From: Pseudomonas sp. GV071
GTDB taxonomy: Bacteria; Pseudomonadota; Gammaproteobacteria; Pseudomonadales; Pseudomonadaceae
DNA: 64,000 nt
Assembly (NCBI RefSeq): GCF_003050835.1
Contig: NZ_QAOJ01000011.1
Span: 163,665 to 227,664 of the forward strand
Direction: 5' to 3'
A program made the translations under genes and the position numbers. The notes below the pieces were generated by a model. The model saw nothing but the letters and a program-made list of their open reading frames with translations. It searched no databases and had not been told where the DNA came from. Shown here one piece after another: positions 1 through 8,848 of the stretch; the stretch's first letter is position 1; each line of letters opens with the position of its first letter.

Positions 1-460
1 TGGTTTCGTTACTGGCGTAGTGCACGTAGGCCGCGTCTTTGCTCAGCTGCCACTCGTTCTGGCCAGGAATGGCGAAATAGTCGTAGGGCTTGGCGCTGGC
101 TGCGACGTTGACGTTGCCGTAGCGACGAGCTTCTTCGATGCTTTTCTTCGACCAGATACCGGTATCGATATAGTCGGCCGTGCCGTCTTCGGGCAGCAGG
201 TTAAGGGCGATTTCGGCAAATTGCTGGCTGGCGCCACCTTGCAGAAACAGCACTTTGTAATTCGACGGGATAGCGAGCAAATCGCGCAGGTCCTGCTCCG
301 CCTTCTCGGCGATGGCCACGTAGTCATCGCTGCGATGGCTCATTTCCATGACCGAAAGGCCTTTGCCGTTCCAGTCCAGAAGTTCGGCCTGGGCACGTTG
401 CAGTACAGCTTCGGGAAGCGCGGCTGGGCCTGCGCAGAAGTTAAAGGCTCGCTTGCTCAC
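1..460 (-). CDS. serC: Phosphoserine aminotransferase, N-terminal part (runs off window)
   Basis: SerC is a PLP-dependent enzyme that converts 3-phosphohydroxypyruvate and glutamate to phosphoserine; it also acts in pyridoxal phosphate synthesis. About 153 residues are visible, against roughly 360 in the full family, because the gene continues past position 1. The translation opens MSKRAFNFCAGPAALPEAVL, which is typical of SerC, and contains the cofactor-phosphate segment LFLQGGASQQFAEI. The start is GTG at 458-460, preceded by GAGAGAGAC; no ATG fits the family N-terminus. It lies about 100 bases downstream of gyrA in the same direction, the arrangement known for Pseudomonas (gyrA-serC). A strong hairpin separates the two genes, so serC may be transcribed partly on its own. 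Confidence 0.95.
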   Translation of the reverse strand, partial: MSKRAFNFCAGPAALPEAVLQRAQAELLDWNGKGLSVMEMSHRSDDYVAIAEKAEQDLRDLLAIPSNYKVLFLQGGASQQFAEIALNLLPEDGTADYIDTGIWSKKSIEEARRYGNVNVAASAKPYDYFAIPGQNEWQLSKDAAYVHYASNET

Positions 461-528
461 GTCAGTCTCTCTCAGTTCACCCACACCGCCAACGATGCGG
501 CAGTGCATGCTGTCATTCGTGCAGGGTT

Positions 529-555
529 AGGGCGCTCACCTCAAGTGAGCGCCCT
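529..555 (-). terminator. Strong hairpin between gyrA and serC
   Basis: AGGGCGCTCAC and its exact complement form an 11-bp stem with a 5-base loop, starting just after the gyrA stop codon. No U-run follows on the minus strand, so it may be an mRNA 3'-end or attenuating structure, not a classical terminator. Confidence 0.5.
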
Positions 556-561
556 GCCCGC

Positions 562-3387
562 TTACTCTTCGCTTGGCTGCTCTTCGTCATCAGCAACAAC
601 GTCGTCGGACACCGCGTCGATGGCATCGCTGAGATCAGCACTGTCCATGTCAGCCGCTTCCAACTCAGCGCCTTCCAGCACCTCGCCGTCTTCGCCCAGC
701 AGCACCTGGCCTTCCACTTCCGAAGGCTCTTGCACACGCTCAAGGCCAACCAGTGTTTCGTCGCTAGCCAGCTTGATCAGGGTCACGCCCTGGGTGTTAC
801 GGCCCGAGCTGGACACTTCGTCAACGCGGGTACGCACCAAGGTGCCCTGGTCGGAGATCAGCATGATCTCTTCGCCGTCCTGCACCTGGATGGCGCCGAT
901 CAGCTTGCCGTTACGCTCTTTGGTGACCATACCGATCACGCCCTGACCGCCACGACCGCGACGTGGGAACTTGCTCAAGGCAGTGCGCTTGCCAAAGCCG
1001 CGCTCGGAGGCGGTAAGGATCTGCGCACCCGACTCCGGAATCAGCATGGAGATCAAGGTCTGACCTTTGCCCAGACGCATGCCGCGGATACCGCGAGCGC
1101 CACGGCCCATCACGCGAATGGAGCTTTCAGCGAAACGGATCACTTTGCCGGAGTCATTGAACAGCATGACTTCCTTGGCACCGTCAGTGATGGCGGCGGC
1201 GATCAGGGTGTCGCCTTCTTTCAGCTTGAGGGCGATCAGGCCGCTGGTGCGCGGACGGGCGAACTGCGACAGCGGGGTCTTCTTCACGGTACCCATGGCG
1301 GTGGCCATAAAGATGTACTCGCCGGTAGGCTCAGCCACCCATTCAGCGGTCTCGCCTTCGACTTCTTCGACCTCGGCCGCTTCTTCAGCCTCAACCACTT
1401 CGCCTTCGATCACGTCTTCAGCGTCGTCCAGATCCTCGTCGGCACCGGCGGTTTTCTGCAGGGCTTCGAGATCGATCTGCAGCATGGTGGTGATGTATTC
1501 ACCTTCATCCAATGGCAACAGGTTAACCAACGGACGACCACGGGCAGCGCGGGACGCTTCCGGAATTTCGTAGGTCTTCAGCCAGTACACCTTGCCCTTG
1601 CTGGAGAACAGCAGCAGGGTGGCGTGGCTATTGGCGACCAGCAGGTGCTCGATGTAGTCCTCATCTTTCACACCGGTCGCCGACTTGCCTTTACCGCCAC
1701 GACGCTGAGCCTGATAGGCCGACAGCGGTTGGGTTTTGGCATAGCCGCCGTGGGAGATGGTTACTACACGTTCTTCTTCGGTGATCAGGTCACCCAGAGT
1801 CAGGTCCAGACGGGTATCGAGAATCTCGGTACGACGCTTGTCACCGAACTCGGCCTTCACGCCTTCGAGCTCTTCGCGGATCACTTCCATCAGGCGCGTG
1901 GCGCTGGTGAGGATGCGGATCAGCTCGCCGATCTGTTCCAGAATTTCCTTGTACTCGGCCAGCAGCTTTTCGTGCTCGAGGCCGGTCAGGCGGTGCAGGC
2001 GCAAGTCCAGGATGGCCTGAGCTTGCTCAGGCGAAAGATAGTACATGCCATCGCGCAGACCGTATTGCGGGTCGAGGTCCTGCGGGCGGCAGGAATCGGC
2101 ACCAGCGGCTTCGACCATGCCTTGTACGGCGCTGGATTCCCAGGCGCGGGATACCAGGGCTTCTTTCGCTTCAGCCGAGCTTGGCGAGGCCTTGATCACG
2201 GCGATGACCGGGTCGATGTTGGACAGGGCAACCGCCTGACCTTCAAGGATATGGCCACGTTCGCGGGCTTTGCGCAGCAGGTAAACGGTACGGCGGGTCA
2301 CCACTTCACGACGGTGAAGGATGAACGCTTCGAGCAGATCCTTGAGGTTCAGAATCTTCGGCTGGCCGTCGATCAGCGCCACCACGTTGATACCGAACAC
2401 GCTTTGCAGCTGGGTCTGGGCGTAGAGGTTGTTGAGGATCACCTCAGGCACTTCGCCGCGACGCAGCTCGATCACGATGCGCATACCGTCCTTGTCGGAC
2501 TCGTCGCGCAGCTCGGTGATGCCTTCCAGTTTCTTCTCTTTCACCAGCTCGGCGATCTTCTCGATCACCCGGGCTTTGTTGAGCTGGTACGGCAGCTCGG
2601 TGATCACGATCTGCTGGCGGCCACCGACCTTATCGATGTCTTCGAACATCGCGCGGGCGCGAATCTGGATACGGCCACGACCGGTGCGGTAGGCCTCGAT
2701 GATACCGGCACGACCGTTGATGATCGCCGCGGTCGGAAAGTCCGGACCCGGGATGTAGTGCATCAGGTCATCGATCGACAGCTCAGGGTTGTCGATCAGC
2801 GCCAGGCAGCCGTCGATAACCTCGGTGAGGTTATGCGGCGGAATGTTGGTCGCCATGCCCACGGCAATACCGCTGGAACCGTTGACCAGCAGGTTGGGGA
2901 TCTTGGTCGGCATGACCGCCGGGATGATTTCGGTGCCGTCGTAGTTGGGCACCCAGTCGACAGTTTCTTTGTCGAGGTCGGCCAGCAGCTCGTGGGCGAG
3001 CTTGGTCATGCGCACTTCGGTGTATCGCATGGCGGCGGCGTTGTCGCCGTCCACCGAACCGAAGTTACCCTGGCCGTCGACCAGCAGGTAACGCAGGGAG
3101 AACGGCTGCGCCATCCGGACGATGGTGTCGTAAACCGCAGTGTCACCGTGAGGGTGGTACTTACCGATTACGTCACCGACCACACGGGCGGATTTCTTAT
3201 AAGCCTTGTTCCAGTCGTTACCCAGCTCGCTCATCGCGTAGAGCACGCGGCGGTGCACGGGCTTGAGGCCGTCACGTGCATCCGGCAAGGCGCGCCCGAC
3301 GATTACGCTCATTGCGTAGTCGAGGTAGGACTGTTTCAGCTCGTCTTCGATATTGACCGGGAGGATTTCTTTGGCCAGTTCGCCCAT
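562..3387 (-). CDS. gyrA: DNA gyrase subunit A
   Basis: This is the breakage-reunion subunit of the type II topoisomerase that introduces negative supercoils with GyrB. It is 941 residues long. The catalytic tyrosine is Tyr122 in AAMRYTE. The quinolone-resistance region reads KYHPHGDTAVYD with Thr83 and Asp87, the susceptible state by Pseudomonas numbering. The C-terminal beta-pinwheel carries the GyrA box QRRGGKG. The start MGELAKEILPVNIEDELK is chosen by homology; an in-frame extension of 13 residues upstream is not conserved and is disregarded. An AGGAACCAGG stretch lies upstream of it. Two acidic stretches are notable: a Glu/Asp/Ala-rich insertion at about residues 648-685 inside the pinwheel, and a Glu/Asp-rich tail of about 40 residues, a kind of tail known to tune wrapping in other gyrases. 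Confidence 0.97.
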   Translation of the reverse strand: MGELAKEILPVNIEDELKQSYLDYAMSVIVGRALPDARDGLKPVHRRVLYAMSELGNDWNKAYKKSARVVGDVIGKYHPHGDTAVYDTIVRMAQPFSLRYLLVDGQGNFGSVDGDNAAAMRYTEVRMTKLAHELLADLDKETVDWVPNYDGTEIIPAVMPTKIPNLLVNGSSGIAVGMATNIPPHNLTEVIDGCLALIDNPELSIDDLMHYIPGPDFPTAAIINGRAGIIEAYRTGRGRIQIRARAMFEDIDKVGGRQQIVITELPYQLNKARVIEKIAELVKEKKLEGITELRDESDKDGMRIVIELRRGEVPEVILNNLYAQTQLQSVFGINVVALIDGQPKILNLKDLLEAFILHRREVVTRRTVYLLRKARERGHILEGQAVALSNIDPVIAVIKASPSSAEAKEALVSRAWESSAVQGMVEAAGADSCRPQDLDPQYGLRDGMYYLSPEQAQAILDLRLHRLTGLEHEKLLAEYKEILEQIGELIRILTSATRLMEVIREELEGVKAEFGDKRRTEILDTRLDLTLGDLITEEERVVTISHGGYAKTQPLSAYQAQRRGGKGKSATGVKDEDYIEHLLVANSHATLLLFSSKGKVYWLKTYEIPEASRAARGRPLVNLLPLDEGEYITTMLQIDLEALQKTAGADEDLDDAEDVIEGEVVEAEEAAEVEEVEGETAEWVAEPTGEYIFMATAMGTVKKTPLSQFARPRTSGLIALKLKEGDTLIAAAITDGAKEVMLFNDSGKVIRFAESSIRVMGRGARGIRGMRLGKGQTLISMLIPESGAQILTASERGFGKRTALSKFPRRGRGGQGVIGMVTKERNGKLIGAIQVQDGEEIMLISDQGTLVRTRVDEVSSSGRNTQGVTLIKLASDETLVGLERVQEPSEVEGQVLLGEDGEVLEGAELEAADMDSADLSDAIDAVSDDVVADDEEQPSEE

Positions 3388-3667
3388 GAGAAGCCTGGTT
3401 CCTTTTTCTGGTGAAACTCCGCGCATTCATCCTGAATGACGTGGAGCTCGCCGTCGCGGCCTTGGGGCCAGCAACGACTCATGACAAATCAACGAGTTAT
3501 GGCATGGATCTGCGCAATTTGGGTGACCATGGCAGGCCCCCTTGAAAACTGACGGAGAGTACCACACCCGATGCCCCGAACCTATCCCCGCAGAGCACGC
3601 CGCGCGTCAGGCAGCGCCATATAAATGACATCACCTGAACGCACGGAACAGCTCTTAAATGAAGGAG

Positions 3668-4744
3668 TTAGTGCAAACGCTTGCGGCACATCAGCAACGC
3701 CATCTTGGCCTTGTCCGGACGCTCAACCACACCCTTCTCGGTCACGATGAAATCGATCAAGTCAGCCGGGGTCACATCGAACACCGGATTCACCGCCGGC
3801 ACGTCTGCCGCCACCCGTTTGCCGGCCAATTCCAGCAGCTCGCTGCCAGCCCGCTCCTCGATCGGAATGTCGTCGCCGCTTTCCAGGTTCATGTCGATAG
3901 TCGAACTCGGCGCCACCACCATGAAACGCACACCGTGGTGCATGGCATTGACCGCCAACTGGTAGGTGCCGATCTTGTTGGCCACATCGCCATTAGCGGT
4001 GATGCGGTCGGCGCCGACGATCACCCAGGTAATGCCCTTGGTCTTCATCAGATGGGCCGCCGCCGAGTCGGCATTCAGGCTGACCGGAATGCCTTCATTC
4101 AGCAGCTCCCAGGCGGTTAGCCGTGAGCCTTGCAACCACGGCCGGGTCTCGTCGGCGTACACACGCTCGACCAGGCCGTCCAGGTACGCCGCGCGAATCA
4201 CCCCCAATGCCGTACCGAAACCGCCAGTGGCCAGGGCGCCGGTGTTGCAGTGAGTCAGCAAGGTTTGCAGGTTGCCCTGGTGGCGACGAATCAGGTCGAC
4301 GCCCAGTTGCGCCATGGTCAGGTTGGCTTCGCGGTCACTGTCATGAATGGCCACGGCCTCGGCGTTCATGATCGCCAGGGCGTCGTCGCTATCTTTCAGG
4401 CGATACAGGCGCTCACGCATGCGGTTCAGCGCCCAGAACAGGTTAACCGCGGTCGGTCGCGAGTTATTCAGGACTTCGAAATCTTCTTCCAGGGCCATCT
4501 GCCAGTCGTCACCCTCGGCCAGGCGGGCGCGCACGCCCAAGGCCAAGCCGTAAGCGGCGGCAATGCCGATCGCCGGGGCGCCGCGCACCACCATGTCCTT
4601 GATCGCCTGTGCCACTGCCGCTGCGGATTCGTAGCGCACCCAGGTTTCCTCGAAAGGCAACGCACGCTGATCCAGCAGGTACAGCGCGTCATCCCGCCAA
4701 TCGATGGCCTTGACCTTCTCTGCCGCCAACAATTGCTCGCGCAT
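3668..4744 (-). CDS. mtnA: Methylthioribose-1-phosphate isomerase
   Basis: MtnA converts 5-methylthioribose-1-phosphate to 5-methylthioribulose-1-phosphate in the methionine salvage pathway. The protein is 358 residues. It has the family motif RGAPAIGIAAAYG (54-66), the catalytic Cys166 in THCNTGALATGG and the catalytic Asp246 in VGADRI. Two ATG codons lie six bases apart; the second (4744) is chosen because GAGG sits directly against the first but at normal distance from the second, and because it gives the usual length. It is divergent from the methylthioadenosine deaminase gene, with about 170 bases between them, so the two pathway steps may share a control region. Confidence 0.95.
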   Translation of the reverse strand: MREQLLAAEKVKAIDWRDDALYLLDQRALPFEETWVRYESAAAVAQAIKDMVVRGAPAIGIAAAYGLALGVRARLAEGDDWQMALEEDFEVLNNSRPTAVNLFWALNRMRERLYRLKDSDDALAIMNAEAVAIHDSDREANLTMAQLGVDLIRRHQGNLQTLLTHCNTGALATGGFGTALGVIRAAYLDGLVERVYADETRPWLQGSRLTAWELLNEGIPVSLNADSAAAHLMKTKGITWVIVGADRITANGDVANKIGTYQLAVNAMHHGVRFMVVAPSSTIDMNLESGDDIPIEERAGSELLELAGKRVAADVPAVNPVFDVTPADLIDFIVTEKGVVERPDKAKMALLMCRKRLH

Positions 4745-4917
4745 GACCATCCTCGTACTCAGAAGCGAAAAGCCGCGGATTATAGCGAGCCCCCGACTTG
4801 GGTGCTCGGGTATACTTCGCCAGCGCTAAAACCTGTCCAGGTTCTCCTTCTCAACCTGGCGTAGCCGTCGCACTACATTGCTGTAAGCCCTGTCGTTATA
4901 AACCAATGGATGCCGCC

Positions 4918-6258
4918 ATGCCCAACACTGCCGCCCCGCTCGACCTGTTGCTCCTGCCGACCTGGCTGGTGCCTGTCGAGCCCGCCGGCGTGGTGTTGCA
5001 GGATCATGGGTTGGGTATTCGCGACGGCCGTATCGCCCTTATAGCCCCGCGTGACGAGGCCTTGCGCCATCCGGCAACGGAAGTGCGCGAGCTGCCCGGC
5101 ATGCTCCTCACACCCGGCCTGGTAAATGCCCACGGCCATGCGGCGATGAGCCTGTTCCGCGGCATGGCCGACGACAAGGCGCTAATGAACTGGCTGCAAG
5201 ACCATATCTGGCCGGCCGAAGCCAAGTGGGTGGATGAAGCCTTTATTCGCGACGGCACCGAGCTGGCGATTGCCGAGCAATTGCAAGGCGGCATCACCTG
5301 CTTCTCCGACATGTACTTTTTCCCGGAAGTCTCCAGCGAACTGGTGCACACCAGCGGCATTCGCGCGCAGATCACCATCCCAGTGCTGGACTTCCCCATT
5401 CCCGGCGCCCGTGATGCCGATGAAGCACTGCGTAAAGGCCTGAGCCTGTTCGATGACTTGCGCCTGCACCCGCGCATCAAGGTCGCCTTCGGCCCCCATG
5501 CGCCCTATACCGTCAGCGACGACAAGCTGGAAAACATCCGCATGCTCGCCGAAGAGCTGGACGCCGGCATTCAGATGCACGTGCACGAAACCGCCTTCGA
5601 GGTGCAGCAAAGCCTGGAACAACGTGGCGAACGGCCAATGGCCCGTCTGGCCCGCCTGGGCCTGCTGGGCCCGCGCTTCCAGGCGGTGCACATGACGCAA
5701 ATCAACGATGAAGACCTGCACCTGCTGGTGGAAAGCAACGCCAGCGTCATCCACTGCCCGGAGTCCAACCTCAAGCTGGCCAGCGGTTTCTGCCCGGTGG
5801 AGCGCCTGTGGCACGCTGGGGTCAACGTGGCGATCGGTACCGACGGCGCCGCCAGCAACAACGACCTCGATCTGCTCGGCGAAACCCGCACCGCCGCCAT
5901 GCTGGCCAAGGCCGTGGCCGGTTCCGCCACCGCCCTGGATGTGCACCGCGCGCTGCGCATGGCCACCCTCAACGGCGCCCGCGCCCTGGGCCTGGAAGAC
6001 CAGATCGGCTCGCTGGAACTCGGCAAAGCCGCCGACATTGTGGCATTTGACCTCACCGAGCTGGCCCAGCAACCGGTGTACGATCCGGTATCCCAGCTGA
6101 TTTATGCGAGTAACCGCAACAGCGTCAAACATGTCTGGGTCGGTGGTAAGCAGTTGCTCGACAACCGCCGCCTGACCCGCATGGACGAAGAAAAACTGCA
6201 CGCCAGCGCCACCGCCTGGGGCCGCAAGATCGCTGCCGGCCGCGCCACTGTAGGTTAA
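4918..6258 (+). CDS. mtaD: 5'-Methylthioadenosine / S-adenosylhomocysteine deaminase
   Basis: This is an amidohydrolase-superfamily metalloenzyme of 446 residues. Metal and catalytic residues are visible in order: HGHAAMSLF (HxH), HVHETAFE, a His in AVHMTQI, and the terminal Asp in GTDGAASNNDLDL. The family deaminates methylthioadenosine or S-adenosylhomocysteine. In P. aeruginosa the equivalent gene (PA3170) deaminates methylthioadenosine to methylthioinosine, which is then phosphorolysed to feed MtnA; the divergent mtnA next to this gene supports the same role. The start MPNTAAPLD is chosen because the conserved N-terminus begins there; an ATG 12 bases upstream (4906) is possible. It is followed by ubiG in the same direction after about 50 bases. 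Confidence 0.88.
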   Translation: MPNTAAPLDLLLLPTWLVPVEPAGVVLQDHGLGIRDGRIALIAPRDEALRHPATEVRELPGMLLTPGLVNAHGHAAMSLFRGMADDKALMNWLQDHIWPAEAKWVDEAFIRDGTELAIAEQLQGGITCFSDMYFFPEVSSELVHTSGIRAQITIPVLDFPIPGARDADEALRKGLSLFDDLRLHPRIKVAFGPHAPYTVSDDKLENIRMLAEELDAGIQMHVHETAFEVQQSLEQRGERPMARLARLGLLGPRFQAVHMTQINDEDLHLLVESNASVIHCPESNLKLASGFCPVERLWHAGVNVAIGTDGAASNNDLDLLGETRTAAMLAKAVAGSATALDVHRALRMATLNGARALGLEDQIGSLELGKAADIVAFDLTELAQQPVYDPVSQLIYASNRNSVKHVWVGGKQLLDNRRLTRMDEEKLHASATAWGRKIAAGRATVG

Positions 6259-6309
6259 TTTGCCGCTGCCTCGCCCAGCCGCACAGAATTCGATTCGAGG
6301 AAAACCCGT

Positions 6310-7008
6310 ATGAGCAACGTCGACCACGCCGAAATCGCCAAATTTTCCGCCCTCGCCCACCGCTGGTGGGACCGCGAGAGCGAGTTCAAGCCGCTGCACG
6401 ACATCAACCCGTTGCGGGTCAACTGGATTGACGAGCGCGTCGGCCTGGCCGGCAAGAAGGTCCTCGACGTTGGTTGTGGCGGCGGCATCCTCAGCGAAGC
6501 CATGGCTCAGCGTGGCGCCACCGTCACCGGTATCGACATGGGCGAAGCGCCGCTGGCCGTGGCTCAACTGCATCAGCTGGAATCCGGCGTGCAGGTGGAA
6601 TACCGCCAGTGCACCGCCGAAGCCCTGGCCGAAGAAATGCCCGAGCAGTTCGACGTGGTCACCTGCCTGGAAATGCTCGAGCACGTGCCCGACCCGGCCT
6701 CGGTGATTCGCGCCTGCTACGCCATGGTCAAACCCGGCGGCCAGGTGTTCTTCTCCACCATCAACCGCAACCCCAAGGCCTACCTGTTCGCCATCGTGGG
6801 CGCCGAGTACCTGATGCGCCTGCTGCCGCGCGGCACCCACGACTTCAAGAAATTCATCCGCCCCTCGGAACTGGGCGCCTGGAGCCGTGCGGCTGGCCTG
6901 GAAGTGAAAGACATCATTGGCCTCACCTACAACCCGCTGACCAAGCATTACAAGCTGGCCAACGATGTAGACGTCAATTACATGATCCAGACCCTGAAGG
7001 AAGCCTGA
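6310..7008 (+). CDS. ubiG: Ubiquinone biosynthesis O-methyltransferase
   Basis: UbiG performs both O-methylations of ubiquinone synthesis using S-adenosylmethionine. The protein is 232 residues, a normal length. The SAM-binding motif VLDVGCGGGILSEAMA is at about 51-66, and an acidic motif II (FDVVTCLEMLEHV) follows. The conserved N-terminal stretch KFSALAHRWWDRESEFKPLH is clear. The start has CGAGGAAAA upstream. Its TGA stop overlaps the ATG of mupP (TGATG), so the two are probably translationally coupled. Confidence 0.96.
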   Translation: MSNVDHAEIAKFSALAHRWWDRESEFKPLHDINPLRVNWIDERVGLAGKKVLDVGCGGGILSEAMAQRGATVTGIDMGEAPLAVAQLHQLESGVQVEYRQCTAEALAEEMPEQFDVVTCLEMLEHVPDPASVIRACYAMVKPGGQVFFSTINRNPKAYLFAIVGAEYLMRLLPRGTHDFKKFIRPSELGAWSRAAGLEVKDIIGLTYNPLTKHYKLANDVDVNYMIQTLKEA

Positions 7009-7679
7009 TGCGCCTGCGAGCCGTTCTTTTCGATATGGATGGCACCCTGCTCGACAGCGCGCCAGACTTCATCGCCATTGCCCAGGCCATGCGCGCCGCC
7101 CACGGCCTGCCGCCGATGGCCGACAAGGACATCCGTGACCACGTTTCCGGAGGCGCCCGCGCCATGGTCCTGCGTGCCTTCGACGTAGACCCGATGTCCG
7201 AGCAGTTCGAGGCCCTGCGCCTGGAATTCCTCGAGCGCTATCAGCAGCACTGCGCAGTGCTGACCAAGCCCTTCGATGGCATTCCCGAGCTGCTTGCCGA
7301 CATCGAACAGGCCAAACTGATCTGGGGCGTGGTGACCAACAAGCCGGTGCGTTATGCGGCGCCGATCATGGAGCAGTTAGGCCTGGCCGAGCGCTCGGCG
7401 ATCCTCATCTGCCCGGACCATGTGACCAACAGCAAGCCTGACCCCGAGCCGCTGCTGCTGGCCTGCTCGCGCCTGGGCCTGGACCCGGCCAGCGTGTTGT
7501 ACGTGGGCGACGACCTGCGCGATATCGAGTCGGGCCGCGCCGCCGGCACCAAGACTGCCGCCGTCACCTACGGCTATATCCACCCCGACGACAACCCCAA
7601 CCACTGGGGCGCCGACGTGGTGGTCGATCACCCGCAGGAACTGCGCGCGGTACTCGACCGCGCCCTGTGCAGCTGCTGA
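7008..7679 (+). CDS. mupP: N-acetylmuramic acid 6-phosphate phosphatase (HAD family)
   Basis: This HAD-superfamily hydrolase has 223 residues. The four motifs are present: motif I VLFDMDGTLLDS with nucleophile Asp9 and Asp11, motif II in VVTNKP, motif III Lys in SKPDPEPLL, and motif IV GDDLRDIESG. By position downstream of ubiG it matches P. aeruginosa PA3172, described as MupP, which dephosphorylates MurNAc-6-phosphate in the anabolic cell-wall recycling route that bypasses de novo UDP-MurNAc synthesis and affects fosfomycin tolerance. Older annotation called this family phosphoglycolate phosphatase; that activity remains possible. The ATG overlaps the ubiG stop by one base. Confidence 0.87.
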   Translation: MRLRAVLFDMDGTLLDSAPDFIAIAQAMRAAHGLPPMADKDIRDHVSGGARAMVLRAFDVDPMSEQFEALRLEFLERYQQHCAVLTKPFDGIPELLADIEQAKLIWGVVTNKPVRYAAPIMEQLGLAERSAILICPDHVTNSKPDPEPLLLACSRLGLDPASVLYVGDDLRDIESGRAAGTKTAAVTYGYIHPDDNPNHWGADVVVDHPQELRAVLDRALCSC

Positions 7680-7729
7680 CCGTTCTACTGCAGGCCCACG
7701 GCCTGGCATTTTATTAAGAGAGATTGCTG

Positions 7730-8470
7730 ATGTTCGATTACTCCGCCCGCCCCGACCTGCTCAAGGGCCGTACCATCCTGGTGACCGGCGCCGGCCGTGG
7801 CATCGGCGCTGCCGCTGCAAAAACCTATGCCGCCCATGGCGCCACCGTGTTGCTGCTGGGCAAGACCGAAAGCAACCTCAGCGCCGTCTACGACGAGATC
7901 GAAGCCGCTGGCCACCCGCAGCCGGTGGTGATTCCGTTCAACCTGGAAACCGCCCTGGCGCACCAGTACGACGAACTGGCGGTGATGATCGAAAACGAGT
8001 TCGGCCATATCGACGGCGTGCTGCACAACGCCTCGATCATCGGCCCGCGCACGCCGCTGGAACAGCTGTCGGGCGACAACTTCATGCGCGTCATGCAGGT
8101 CAACGTCAACGCCATGTTCATGCTCACCGCCACCCTGCTGCCACTGCTCAAGCTGGCGCCAGACGCCTCGGTGGTGTTCACCTCCAGCAGTGTCGGCCGT
8201 AAGGGCCGCGCGTACTGGGGCGCGTATGGCGTGTCGAAGTTCGCCACTGAAGGGCTAATGCAGACCCTGGCCGATGAAGTGGCCGACGTCACCAACGTGC
8301 GCGCCAACAGCATCAACCCCGGCGCCACCCGCACCGACATGCGCGCTCATGCCTACCCGGGCGAAAACCCGATGAACAACCCACTGCCCGCCGAGATCAT
8401 GCCGGTGTACCTGTACTTGATGGGGCCGGACAGCCAGGGCGTGAATGGCCAGGCTTTCGACGCGCAGTAA
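7730..8470 (+). CDS. yciK: YciK-type short-chain dehydrogenase/reductase
   Basis: A 246-residue classical SDR. The cofactor motif TGAGRGIG is at 19-26, the NNAG-equivalent segment is HNASI (99-103), and the active site is Ser152-154 with Tyr166 and Lys170 in YGVSK. It corresponds to E. coli YciK, whose substrate is not firmly known. The start ATG follows AAGAGAG at seven bases; an in-frame TTG two codons upstream is less likely. It is the last gene of the mtaD-ubiG-mupP-yciK run, as in other pseudomonads, and is followed by an imperfect palindromic repeat element. Confidence 0.9.
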   Translation: MFDYSARPDLLKGRTILVTGAGRGIGAAAAKTYAAHGATVLLLGKTESNLSAVYDEIEAAGHPQPVVIPFNLETALAHQYDELAVMIENEFGHIDGVLHNASIIGPRTPLEQLSGDNFMRVMQVNVNAMFMLTATLLPLLKLAPDASVVFTSSSVGRKGRAYWGAYGVSKFATEGLMQTLADEVADVTNVRANSINPGATRTDMRAHAYPGENPMNNPLPAEIMPVYLYLMGPDSQGVNGQAFDAQ

Positions 8471-8497
8471 GAAAGCCACACCCCAGCGGGGCAATCT

Positions 8498-8603
8498 CCG
8501 TCATCCCAGCGAAGGCTGGGATCCAGAATTTTCCGGGAAAACGCACTCGCCAAGCCATTCTGGGTCCCGAATCGTCGGACCGCAGCCTTCGCTGGGACGA
8601 CGG
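8498..8603. repeat. 106-bp inverted-repeat element (MITE/REP-like)
   Basis: The left end starts CCGTCATCCCAGCGAAGGCTG and the right end is its near-complement, CAGCCTTCGCTGGGACGACGG, so the unit has terminal inverted repeats of about 20 bases. The left end can also fold on itself (CCCAGC-GAAG-GCTGGG). It contains no plausible gene. The end sequence resembles the 'GTCATCCCAGCGAAGGCTGGGATCC' class of small dispersed repeats; this is from memory. Confidence 0.7.
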
Positions 8604-8848
8604 TTGCTGGGTAACGGACCGCGCGGGAAACCCCTGACAAGAAATTGGCGATCACCCTCAGACGCCCACCGGCAATTTGCCACCCCTCGCCAAACAACCG
8701 GCAAACCGGCGGCAAAAGCTTGCCGCTGGCACTGTATAGATACTGATAAGTAGCTGATTTTATTAGCTTAAAAACACAAATGTGACACCTGGCACACTAT
8801 TCGCAAAAGGGAAGCTGTCGCCGCATTTCGCGCTCGAGGTTCCCCGGT
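8604..8848 (+). promoter_or_regulatory. Upstream region of the diguanylate cyclase gene
   Basis: The stretch becomes AT-rich after about 8735. At 8790-8805 TGGCACACTATTCGCA has the GG-N10-GC spacing of a sigma-54 promoter, but the -12 block is TCGC, not TTGC. This is a weak candidate only. Confidence 0.25.

Noticed and set aside
20..946. Long plus-strand frame at the left edge
   Set aside because: It is antisense to serC and gyrA, whose family matches are unambiguous.
730..3414. 894-codon plus-strand frame
   Set aside because: Mirror frame of gyrA caused by its GC-biased codons; composition (Gly/His/Gln/Leu-rich) is not protein-like.
5182..6948. 588-codon minus-strand frame
   Set aside because: Antisense to mtaD and ubiG; no signature and no ribosome-binding site.
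8445..8753. Possible small gene after yciK
   Set aside because: It is made of the inverted-repeat element and starts inside yciK.
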